Assembly: GCA_026983685.1 (NCBI GenBank)
Contig: JALSTO010000279.1
Location: forward strand, 1-8,080
Direction of reading: 5' to 3'
Origin: Aquificaceae bacterium
Lineage (GTDB): Bacteria > Aquificota > Aquificia > Aquificales > Aquificaceae
Length of the DNA: 8,080 nucleotides
A model generated the notes under the pieces. The model made no database searches. It had not been told where the DNA came from and worked only from the letters and a program-made list of their open reading frames with translations. The position numbers were made by a program, and so were the translations under genes. Below, one piece after another: positions 1-6,211 of the stretch; position 1 is the stretch's first letter; each line of letters begins with the position of its first letter.

Positions 1-544
1 AGGCAAGCCCGTTGTAGTTCCGACCGATACCATATACGGCATAGTTGCGGACGCTACAAACTACAGGGCGGTTCAGCTCCTCAAGAGGATAAGGAGACCC
101 TCCGGAAGACCCTTTGTAGTTCTGATCCCAGACCCCTCCTGGGCGGGTAAGCTCGGGCTTGTTGTGGATAAAAGGGTTCTCAGACTCCTCTCCATACCCG
201 GACTTACACTCGTTCTTGAGAAGAGGGGAGGACTCTTCTGGTGGCTCGGCAGGGAGAGTATCGCGGTCAGATACCCCCGAAGGGGGTTTATCTACCAACT
301 CTTAAAAAAGTTTGCAAGGCCTCTCGTGGCTCCGAGTGCCAACCCCGAGGGAAAGCCCCCAGCGAGGAGCATAAGGGAAGCTATAAAGTACTTCGGCGAG
401 AAGGTAGAGGTTTATGTGGACGGAGGCTTTATAGAGAATTCTCCGTCAAGTATAGTGAAACCTTCAGAACACAGGATAATCCGCAGGGGCAGGTTGAGCT
501 ATGAGTCCATAAACAGGATTATGGGAGGTGTAAAAGGATGGTAG
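1..544 (+). CDS. tsaC: Threonylcarbamoyl-AMP synthase, TsaC/YrdC type (5' truncated)
   Basis: The reading frame is open from base 2, so the start lies outside the window; 180 C-terminal residues are visible, with probably only 10-20 missing. The family makes threonylcarbamoyl-AMP from threonine, bicarbonate and ATP in the cytoplasm, for the t6A37 modification of ANN-decoding tRNAs. Visible residues 7-14 read PTDTIYGI, the family's opening signature. Residues 56-88 carry PGLTLVL and IAVRYP, residues 112-114 are the conserved SxN (SAN), and PSSIVK...RRGRL closes the domain. No Sua5 C-terminal domain follows, so this is the short YrdC form. The usual KxR motif before the conserved Pro reads I-R-R-P (residues 30-33), so Ile stands where Lys is expected. 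The gene overlaps the next one by 7 bp (ATGGTAG), which suggests translational coupling. A YciO-like paralogue of unclear role is the alternative; the family call is firm and the exact activity is likely. Confidence 0.88.
   Translation, partial: GKPVVVPTDTIYGIVADATNYRAVQLLKRIRRPSGRPFVVLIPDPSWAGKLGLVVDKRVLRLLSIPGLTLVLEKRGGLFWWLGRESIAVRYPRRGFIYQLLKKFARPLVAPSANPEGKPPARSIREAIKYFGEKVEVYVDGGFIENSPSSIVKPSEHRIIRRGRLSYESINRIMGGVKGW
523..530 (+). promoter_or_regulatory. Ribosome binding site for the GH114 lipoprotein gene
   Basis: GGGAGGTG lies inside the tsaC 3' end, 7 nt before the ATG at 538. The in-frame stop at 502-504 and the absence of any ATG, GTG or TTG between it and 538 fix 538 as the start. 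Confidence 0.7.
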
Positions 545-1311
545 GGCTTTTACTCGTAATCGCCCTATGGCTTTTTTCCTGCGGAGGTTCTCGGGACAGT
601 TCGGGAGAGCAAGAGCTTCGTCTGTCCGTGAACACCACCTGGTACATCCAGCTTCAGGGAGAAATTGATACGAACAAGGATGTTGAGCTCTACGACATAG
701 ACCTATTTGACGTGAGTGAGGATACGGTGCGACTACTTAAATCCAGAGGAAAGATAGTTATATGCTACTTCAATGCGGGCGCCTACGAAAACTGGAGACC
801 GGACAAGGACAGATTTCCTGCGGATGCCATTGGGAAGCCCCTTGAGGGATGGGAAGGAGAGAGGTGGCTGGATGTAAGAAGGCGGGAGGTAAGAGAGATA
901 ATGCTCGGAAGGCTGAGGCTTGCGAAGGAGAAGGGGTGCGATGGGGTTGACCCCGATAACGTTAACGGATACGAGAACGACACGGGTTTTAACATAACTT
1001 ACGAGGATCAGCTGGATTACAACCTTTTCCTCTCAAGGGAGGCTCACCGCCTCAGTCTTCTCATAGGACTTAAGAATGACGGGAATCAGGTCCTGGACCT
1101 TGTGGACAGCTTTGACTTCTCCGTGCAGGAGGAGTGCCACCAGTACAACGAGTGCCATCTTTATTACCCCTTTGTAGAAAGGGGTAAGCCTGTCTTCAAC
1201 ATTGAGTATGAGAGGATTGATAACCTCTGCTCTCGGGCTGAGAGCGAGGGCTTCATGACAGCGATATACAATCTGGAGCTTGACGGTTCAACCTTTATAC
1301 CCTGCTGGTAG
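538..1311 (+). CDS. GH114 (endo-alpha-1,4-polygalactosaminidase / TM1410 family) lipoprotein
   Basis: This 257-residue protein begins with a hydrophobic segment (residues 2-13) ending in LFSC, so Cys15 is a likely lipidation site and the mature protein would be anchored on the outside of the cytoplasmic membrane. The rest is one glycoside hydrolase 114 domain, a TIM barrel. Family landmarks are TWYIQLQG (34-41), CYFNAGAYENWRPD (76-89), DGVDPDNVNGY (135-145), GLKND (177-181) and QEECHQYNEC (197-206). By analogy with characterised members, an Asp of the DPDN motif (probably D140) and a Glu of QEEC are the catalytic acids. Known members cleave alpha-1,4-linked galactosamine polymers, but the substrate here is unknown. 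The mature part has six further cysteines (76, 134, 200, 206, 231, 256), which could form disulfides. The n-region has no Lys or Arg, which is unusual for a signal peptide. The 3' end overlaps convergent glcD by 24 bp. Confidence 0.8.
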   Translation: MVGLLLVIALWLFSCGGSRDSSGEQELRLSVNTTWYIQLQGEIDTNKDVELYDIDLFDVSEDTVRLLKSRGKIVICYFNAGAYENWRPDKDRFPADAIGKPLEGWEGERWLDVRRREVREIMLGRLRLAKEKGCDGVDPDNVNGYENDTGFNITYEDQLDYNLFLSREAHRLSLLIGLKNDGNQVLDLVDSFDFSVQEECHQYNECHLYYPFVERGKPVFNIEYERIDNLCSRAESEGFMTAIYNLELDGSTFIPCW

Positions 1312-2700
1312 CTCTATGACCTTACCCGGATTGAAGAGATTCTTGGGATCAAAGAGGAGCTTTACCCCTTTAAGGAGCTCATAGCCCGTATCCCCAAACT
1401 GCCATCTTAAGAACTTCCTCTTTGTAAGACCAACTCCGTGCTCACCTGTTATGGAGCCGTGATAAGAGAGGGCAAGCTCAAAAACCTCATCAACAGCCCT
1501 CTCAGCTCTCTCCTCTTCTTCAGGATTCGCTTTGTCGTAGAGGAAGTTAACATGGAGGTTCCCGTCCCCTATGTGCCCGAAGACCACCATGAGGAGGTCG
1601 TGCTTCTTTGCTATCTCCCTGAGCTTGGGAAGTGCCTCCGCGAGGTAAGTTCTGGGAAAGACTATGTCCTCGTTTATCTTGCCCGTTCTGAGGTTGCCCA
1701 GTGCAGGACCGAGGTTCTTCCTCGCTGTCCAGAGCTTCTCAGCCTCCTTTTCATCGGAGGCAACCTTAGTCTCAATCCCCATGGAGGAAAGGAGGCTCTT
1801 AACCTCCCCTATCTGCTCCTCAACGGCAACCCTCGGTCCATCAACCTCAATCAGGAGGAGAGCCTCCACATCCTTCGGGAGACCTACAGGCTTGTAGTCC
1901 TCCACAGCCCTTATCGCATCCCTGTCCATGAACTCAAGGGCGGAGGGGAATATACCGGAGGTCATTATCTTTGTAACAGCCTTCCCGACGTCCTCAAGAT
2001 TGTTGAAGAGGGCAAGGGCGGTGGCTCTTGCCTGGGGTTTGGGAATGAGTTTGAGAACCGCCTCGGTAAGAAGACCGAGTGTTCCCTCTGAGCCAACGAA
2101 GAGCTTTGTTATATCGTAGCCTGCAACGTCCTTGAGTATGGGGTTACCCGTTCTTATCACCTTACCTTCCTTTATGACAGCCTCAATCCCGAGAACGTAC
2201 TCTCTCGTAACGCCGTACTTCAAACACCTCGGACCGCCCGCATTTTCAGCTATATTCCCCCCTATGGTTGAGTACTTGAAGGAGGATGGGTCGGGAGGGT
2301 AAAAGAGACCCAGCTTCTCCACGTGTTTCTGAAACTCGTAGGTGACCACACCCGGCTGAACCTTTGCAGAGGCATTGTCCACATCAACCTCAAAGGAGGT
2401 CATCCTCTCAAAGGACACCACCACACCCTTCTCATCGGTGGGAACCGCCCCTCCCGTAAGTCCGGAGCCTGCACCCCTCGGGAATACAGGTATGTTCTCC
2501 TCGTAGCAGACCTCCACGAGCTTCACAACGTCATCCCTGTTTTCGGGAAAGACCACTGCGGAGGGAACAGACCTCTCAACAGGTATGGGCGTGGCATCGT
2601 AAGAATAGAGCTTCCTCTCCACGAGAGAGGTGTTCACCTTATCCTTGCCCAGAGCGGAGATGAGCCTCTCTATGGGGTCCTTCTTAAGGATTCCAAGCAT
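1288..2700 (-). CDS. glcD: FAD-linked oxidase, glycolate/D-lactate dehydrogenase subunit GlcD type
   Basis: From the ATG at 2700 the protein has 470 residues, normal for GlcD. The family oxidises D-2-hydroxyacids such as glycolate, D-lactate or D-2-hydroxyglutarate, passing electrons from FAD to a partner or quinone. The N-terminal PCMH-type FAD domain shows PRGAGSGLTGGAVP (74-87), PPDPSS (135-140), GGNIAENAGG (147-156) and KDVAGYD followed by FVGSEGTLG (190-209). The C-terminal domain shows GHIGDGNLHVN (375-385) and GEHGVGLTKR (419-428), which supply the His/His/Glu metal and substrate site, then FDPKNLFNPGK (450-460). Reading could start 9 codons earlier at a TTG (2727), but the extra residues are atypical and have no ribosome binding site; MLGILKKDPIERL is a plausible N-terminus. 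No glcE, glcF or iron-sulfur partner gene is adjacent, so the substrate cannot be fixed. The gene overlaps the GH114 gene tail to tail and diverges from sppA. Confidence 0.9.
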   Translation of the reverse strand: MLGILKKDPIERLISALGKDKVNTSLVERKLYSYDATPIPVERSVPSAVVFPENRDDVVKLVEVCYEENIPVFPRGAGSGLTGGAVPTDEKGVVVSFERMTSFEVDVDNASAKVQPGVVTYEFQKHVEKLGLFYPPDPSSFKYSTIGGNIAENAGGPRCLKYGVTREYVLGIEAVIKEGKVIRTGNPILKDVAGYDITKLFVGSEGTLGLLTEAVLKLIPKPQARATALALFNNLEDVGKAVTKIMTSGIFPSALEFMDRDAIRAVEDYKPVGLPKDVEALLLIEVDGPRVAVEEQIGEVKSLLSSMGIETKVASDEKEAEKLWTARKNLGPALGNLRTGKINEDIVFPRTYLAEALPKLREIAKKHDLLMVVFGHIGDGNLHVNFLYDKANPEEEERAERAVDEVFELALSYHGSITGEHGVGLTKRKFLRWQFGDTGYELLKGVKLLFDPKNLFNPGKVIELPAGYKG

Positions 2701-2764
2701 GGAAAAAATATACAACCCTTTTTGCAAAAATCATATGTTCAGGGACAGGCTAAAATATTCTCCC
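2701..2764. promoter_or_regulatory. Divergent glcD/sppA control region
   Basis: This 64-bp AT-rich gap must hold the promoters of both flanking genes. On the minus strand TATATT (2712 down to 2707) lies 6 nt before the glcD ATG. On the plus strand TAAAAT (2751-2756) lies 8 nt before the sppA ATG. Neither has a good -35 at 16-18 bp, and neither start has a Shine-Dalgarno sequence. A 12-bp perfect palindrome, TTTTTGCAAAAA, occupies 2719-2730. The presence of promoters is inferred from layout; the exact hexamers are tentative. Confidence 0.4.
2719..2730. repeat. 12-bp perfect palindrome in the divergent region
   Basis: TTTTTGCAAAAA equals its own reverse complement. It lies between the two candidate -10 elements, where an operator could control both genes. 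One such palindrome per about 4 kb is expected by chance, so only the position makes it notable. Confidence 0.3.
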
Positions 2765-3610
2765 ATGAAGAAGTGGGTCCTCCTGCTGGGGCTTTTGCTT
2801 ATAATTGCACTTGTAATGCTGTCAGCTGTTCTTGCAAGGATTCCCGTAGGTGATAGGGTCGCTGTAATAAAGATAAAGGGGGTGATAGTCAATCCGCTCC
2901 CGACGGTCAGGAAGATAGAGAAGCTGAGAAAGGACAGAAGCGTTAAGGCTCTGGTCATAAGGGTTGACTCACCGGGGGGTTCGGTCGGAGCCTCCCAGGA
3001 GATATACAGGGCTATAGAGAGGTTTAAAGAGACCGGCAAGCCGGTGGTGGTATCAATGGGAAACATTGCCGCCTCGGGTGGGTACTACGTCTCCGCGCCG
3101 GCGGACTACATATTCGCCAATCCTGGAACGATAACAGGGAGCATAGGTGTGATAATCCAGCACGTTGCCTACAGAGAGCTTATGGGAAAGCTCGGCATAA
3201 AGGCAACCTCAATAAAGACGGGTAAGTTCAAGGATACGCTCTCCCCCTTCAGGGAGCTAACAGAGGAGGAGAAGAAGTACCTGAAGGATACGATAGAAGA
3301 AGCTTACGAGCAGTTCCTGAAGGCTATACTGAAGTACCGCAGGGAAAAGATAGGTGAGGAGAGACTGAGGGAGGTTGCGGACGGAAGGGTTCTGACGGGG
3401 GAAAAGGCGAAGGAGCTCGGTCTCGTTGATGCCCTTGGTGGTCTTGAGGATGCAGTTGAGAAGGCTAAGGAGCTCGCCCATGTTCCGGAGGCGAGGGAGT
3501 TCTTCGTTCCCGAGGAGAAAAGCCTCCTCCAGAGGATTCTTGGGGGTGAGATAGAAGAGCTTAAGCTGATAAGCTCCTACAGTCCCCTCTTTTACATAGC
3601 GAGCTTTTGA
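2765..3610 (+). CDS. sppA: Signal peptide peptidase SppA (short, 36K type)
   Basis: This 281-residue protein, counted from ATG 2765, is a membrane-anchored serine protease of family S49 that degrades signal peptides left in the membrane after secretion. Residues 1-24 form an N-terminal signal anchor (MKKW followed by a Leu/Ile-rich stretch). The ClpP-like fold shows VDSPGGS (67-73), NIAASGGYY (100-108) with the nucleophile Ser104, PGTITGSIGV (120-129) and KTGKFKD (151-157). Lys156 is the likely general base, because its spacing of 52 residues from the Ser matches the Bacillus enzyme. The length fits the single-domain form that oligomerises, not the 67K tandem form of E. coli. An in-frame ATG at 2735 would add ten residues (MFRDRLKYSP); neither start has a Shine-Dalgarno sequence. 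I prefer 2765 because it gives a classical anchor. The stop is 1 nt before the next gene. Confidence 0.92.
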   Translation: MKKWVLLLGLLLIIALVMLSAVLARIPVGDRVAVIKIKGVIVNPLPTVRKIEKLRKDRSVKALVIRVDSPGGSVGASQEIYRAIERFKETGKPVVVSMGNIAASGGYYVSAPADYIFANPGTITGSIGVIIQHVAYRELMGKLGIKATSIKTGKFKDTLSPFRELTEEEKKYLKDTIEEAYEQFLKAILKYRREKIGEERLREVADGRVLTGEKAKELGLVDALGGLEDAVEKAKELAHVPEAREFFVPEEKSLLQRILGGEIEELKLISSYSPLFYIASF

Positions 3611-3611
3611 G

Positions 3612-4202
3612 ATGGAGTTCATAGTAAAGGAAACGGACGAGGATACCCTCTTCAGACTGGTTCTCGGTCTCGTTGTCCCGAGACCCATAGGCTGGGTCTC
3701 AAGCCTGAGCCCCGAAGGTATTCCCAACTTAGCTCCTTTCTCCTTCTTTAACGCTGTCAACGACTGCCCGCCCGTGCTTATGGTCTCGGTCAGCGACAGG
3801 GATGACGGAACGCCCAAGGATACAGTCAGGAATATACTCGCCACCGGCGAGTTCGTTGTGAATCTCGTCTCTGAAGAGCTCTTTGATAAGATGCTCATAA
3901 CTTCCAAGGAGTTTCCGCCAGAAGTGAACGAGTTTGAGGAAGCCGGTCTGAGTCCTGAAGAAAGCAGGTTTGTAAAGGCACCGAGGGTTGGAGAGTCAAA
4001 GGTGAGCTTTGAGTGCAAGCTTTACAAACACATGAAGGTTTATGACATGCACCTTATACTGGGTGAGGCACTGCTCATAAGGGTAAGAGACAACATACTT
4101 GATGAGGAGGGGAAAGTAATCTACGAAAGGTACAAGCCGATCGGAAGACTCGGAGGGAAGTTCTACCTCAGAACCTTCAGGGACTGTCTTTTAGAGGGAT
4201 AA
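3612..4202 (+). CDS. Flavin reductase-like domain protein (FMN-binding split barrel)
   Basis: This 196-residue protein belongs to the flavin-reductase-like / DIM6-NTAB family, which binds FMN in a split-barrel dimer. Signatures are PRPIGWVSSLSPEGIPNLAP (23-42), FFNAVNDCPP (45-54), KDTVRNI (69-75) and EFVVNLV (80-86). An EFEEAGLSP segment (107-115) and a late GEALLIRV strand (151-158) follow. Members include NAD(P)H:flavin oxidoreductases that feed monooxygenases, but most are uncharacterised and no partner oxygenase is visible here, so the substrate and role are unknown. The start codon lies 1 nt after the sppA stop (TGAGATG) and has no clear ribosome binding site of its own, so it is probably translated by coupling with sppA. 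The stop is 55 nt before folP. The family assignment is firm, the function is not. Confidence 0.82.
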   Translation: MEFIVKETDEDTLFRLVLGLVVPRPIGWVSSLSPEGIPNLAPFSFFNAVNDCPPVLMVSVSDRDDGTPKDTVRNILATGEFVVNLVSEELFDKMLITSKEFPPEVNEFEEAGLSPEESRFVKAPRVGESKVSFECKLYKHMKVYDMHLILGEALLIRVRDNILDEEGKVIYERYKPIGRLGGKFYLRTFRDCLLEG

Positions 4203-4245
4203 GCTCAGCAGGGCACTGGACATGTTCTTTGAGAGGGCGAGCCTT

Positions 4246-4257
4246 TAAAATATATAC
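4246..4257 (+). promoter_or_regulatory. Candidate -10 element directly before folP (possible leaderless start)
   Basis: TAAAAT (4246-4251) lies 6 nt before the folP ATG, and its first three bases also form an in-frame stop, so translation cannot begin further upstream. No Shine-Dalgarno sequence is present within 15 nt of the ATG. Initiation 6-8 nt after this hexamer would put the mRNA 5' end at or next to the ATG. No -35 is convincing: TTGAGA at 4229-4234 is only 11 bp away, too close. A transcript reading through from sppA is the alternative. Confidence 0.35.
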
Positions 4258-5451
4258 ATGCTTATAAAACACTTCTCCGACAAGGCTCTCTTCTATAAGT
4301 TTTTGAAAGAGCGGGTGGGGGTCTTCTTCAAAGAGGCGGAGGACAGGTCCTTTGAAGGGGTGTTCCACTGCGTTTACTTCAGATTTCACAAAAACCCTGA
4401 ACCTATATACCTCTGTGCCCAGAAGAGCTGTGTCTCGGTTTTCTCTCAGGGTGACAGGTTCGTCCTCTGCTCAAGCGAGGCAAACCTAAGGAACATGTGC
4501 TCCGAGCTCGTCAGCTACCCTGAGACCAAAGCTCTGGCGAGGGAAATACTTGAGGGACTGATAAGGTACAGAAAGACCAGCTTTCAGATCCAGCAGGGCA
4601 GGAAGATACTCCCTTTGGGGCTTAAGACAGCAATAATGGGTGTCCTGAACGTAACCCCCGACTCTTTCTCCGACGGAGGACTCTACACAAAGCCCGAAGA
4701 TGCCCTCCGCAGGGCTGTCCAGATATACGAGGAGGGAGGAGAAATTATTGATATAGGAGGGGAGTCAACGAGACCCAGCTCAGAAAGGATAAGCGCGGAG
4801 GAGGAGCTAAATAGGGTCCTTCCCGTCCTGAGGGTTGTCAGGAAGGAGCTACCCGATGTATGGATATCGGTGGATACCTACAAGGCTCAGGTGGCTAAGG
4901 TATGCCTTGAAGAAGGGGCTGACATAATAAACGATGTGAGCGGTGGAACCTTTGACGAAGGGATGCTGGGCACAATAGCCCAGTACAACTGCCCCTACGT
5001 GATAGGGCACATAAAGGGAAGACCGGAGACCTGGAAGAGGGAGCCCCTGATTTATGAGGACGTCATGGAGGAGATAATTACGTGGCTGAAGGGCAGGATA
5101 GATGCCCTCCTTGAGGCGGGCTACAGGAGGGAGGAGAACATAATCCTTGACCCAGGTATAGGCTTTGGAAAGATGCCAGAGCATAACGTAGAGATACTTC
5201 AGAGGTTCGGTGAGCTGAGGGTTCTGGGAAAGCCCCTTATGGTCGGGGTATCAAGAAAGTCCTTTATAGGGCTCATAATAGAGGGATTTCTGGGTAAGAA
5301 AACAGAGCCGAGGGAGAGGCTCTTTGGAAGCCTCGGTGCGGTTGCGCCGGCTGTTCTCTCCGGTGCGAGGATAGTCAGGACACACGATGTGAAGGAGACG
5401 AGGGAGTTCTTAGCCCTCCTTGACGCTGTGAGGACCTACGATGGTGTTTGA
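4258..5451 (+). CDS. folP: Dihydropteroate synthase with N-terminal extension
   Basis: This 397-residue protein condenses 6-hydroxymethyl-7,8-dihydropterin diphosphate with 4-aminobenzoate to give dihydropteroate, the folate precursor, in the cytoplasm. The TIM-barrel domain starts near residue 120 and is complete: MGVLNVTPDSFSDGG (127-141), DIGGESTRP (165-173), SVDTYKA (204-210), INDVSGG (224-230), HIKGRPETW (251-259), LDPGIGFGK (297-305), GVSRKSFIG (330-338) and RTHDV (374-378). The usual enzyme has about 270-290 residues. The first 110-120 residues here are an extra region that holds five cysteines (38, 53, 58, 71, 81). A similar-sized extension occurs in some other bacterial FolP proteins, as far as I recall, and the join (KTSFQIQQGRKILPLGLKT) looks natural rather than like a recent fusion. 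The 3' end overlaps cdaA by 11 bp. Confidence 0.93.
   Translation: MLIKHFSDKALFYKFLKERVGVFFKEAEDRSFEGVFHCVYFRFHKNPEPIYLCAQKSCVSVFSQGDRFVLCSSEANLRNMCSELVSYPETKALAREILEGLIRYRKTSFQIQQGRKILPLGLKTAIMGVLNVTPDSFSDGGLYTKPEDALRRAVQIYEEGGEIIDIGGESTRPSSERISAEEELNRVLPVLRVVRKELPDVWISVDTYKAQVAKVCLEEGADIINDVSGGTFDEGMLGTIAQYNCPYVIGHIKGRPETWKREPLIYEDVMEEIITWLKGRIDALLEAGYRREENIILDPGIGFGKMPEHNVEILQRFGELRVLGKPLMVGVSRKSFIGLIIEGFLGKKTEPRERLFGSLGAVAPAVLSGARIVRTHDVKETREFLALLDAVRTYDGV
5430..5434 (+). promoter_or_regulatory. Ribosome binding site for cdaA
   Basis: GAGGA inside the folP 3' end lies 6 nt before the ATG at 5441. It supports that start and coupled translation with folP. Confidence 0.55.
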
Positions 5452-6211
5452 AGTTTTCAGGGAACTCTTTGGACTGAGGGATCTAATTGATATACTCGCA
5501 GTTGCGGTTCTTATCTACGGGATCATCTACTTTCTGACCATAAGCAGAGGCTACCCGATACTTAGAGGTTTCGTTGCAATCGGCGTAATGTGGTTCCTCG
5601 CAGAGGTTCTGCAGCTCAGAACCCTATCCTGGATATTTGAGAAGTTCTGGACCTTGGGACTCTTCTCAATAGTCGTTCTATTCCAGTCGGAGATAAGGAG
5701 GAGTCTTGCGAAGATAGGGGAGAAGACCAAGGTAATAAAGTTTGCCTCAGTGGAGGAGAGGACTATTGAGAGGATCGTCAGAGCCTGTAGGTTCATGTCC
5801 GATAGGCAGATTGGAGCCCTGATAGTGATTGAGAGAAGCCAAGATATAGAAGATATTATTGAAGGATGTGTTTACATAGATGCTACAGTGACCGTTGAGC
5901 TACTGATAACTGTCTTTTACCCCATGACTCCTCTTCACGACGGAGCTGTTGTTATAAGGGGGGAGAGGATAGCCTTCGCCTCATGCGTTCTGCCCCTCTC
6001 AAAGACCGCGGAACTTCCCAAGAAGTACGGGACGAGGCACAGGGCAGCCTTGGGGATAAGCGAAGAGAGCGACGCTGTCGCTGTGGTGGTCTCCGAAGAG
6101 ACGGGAGAGATATCCCTCGCTGTGGAAGGAAGGCTTGAGAGGAACCTTGACCCTGAGATACTCAGGGATAGACTTGAGAAGCTGATGGGGTTGAAAGATG
6201 AAGCTACTTAG
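5441..6211 (+). CDS. cdaA: Membrane diadenylate cyclase CdaA (c-di-AMP synthase)
   Basis: This 256-residue protein makes cyclic di-AMP from two ATP; in studied bacteria this messenger controls potassium and osmolyte transport and cell-wall balance. Three membrane segments (about 13-32, 38-57 and 67-82) precede the FQSEIRRSLAKIG linker (81-93). The cytoplasmic DAC domain then shows GALIVIER (125-132), PLHDGAVVI (164-172) with the DGA motif at 167-169, and GTRHRAALGISE (197-208) with the RHR motif at 199-201. VVSEETGEISLAVEG (216-230) follows. Both motifs needed for nucleotide binding and catalysis are intact, so the enzyme is expected to be active as a dimer. It overlaps folP by 11 bp and the ybbR gene by 14 bp. 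The ybbR neighbour is the usual partner (CdaR), which binds and modulates the cyclase. Length and architecture are normal. Confidence 0.94.
   Translation: MVFEVFRELFGLRDLIDILAVAVLIYGIIYFLTISRGYPILRGFVAIGVMWFLAEVLQLRTLSWIFEKFWTLGLFSIVVLFQSEIRRSLAKIGEKTKVIKFASVEERTIERIVRACRFMSDRQIGALIVIERSQDIEDIIEGCVYIDATVTVELLITVFYPMTPLHDGAVVIRGERIAFASCVLPLSKTAELPKKYGTRHRAALGISEESDAVAVVVSEETGEISLAVEGRLERNLDPEILRDRLEKLMGLKDEAT

Noticed and set aside
164..166. GTG at 164 as the start of the first gene
   Set aside because: The frame is open upstream to the window edge and encodes the PTDTIYGI signature, so the gene starts outside the window.
1438..2091. Open frame of 217 codons on the plus strand within glcD
   Set aside because: It is antisense to motif-rich glcD sequence; its product shows no recognisable domain.
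2701..2727. TTG start for glcD at 2727 adding MQKGLYIFS
   Set aside because: There is no ribosome binding site before it, and the added hydrophobic residues are not expected for this cytoplasmic-side enzyme; ATG 2700 fits the family better.
2630..2764. Longer sppA start (ATG 2630) or ATG 2735
   Set aside because: The extension from 2630 would overlap the glcD 5' coding region, places the signal anchor far from the N-terminus and has no ribosome binding site. 2735 remains possible but gives no better context than 2765.
3257..4018. Open frame of 253 codons on the minus strand opposite sppA and the flavin-reductase gene
   Set aside because: It runs antisense to two clear, conserved genes, has a low-complexity Ser/Leu-rich product typical of antisense frames, and matches no family I know.
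4229..4234. TTGAGA as a -35 element for folP
   Set aside because: It is only 11 bp from TAAAAT; the pairing at 16 bp with TATATA would place the start site inside the coding region.
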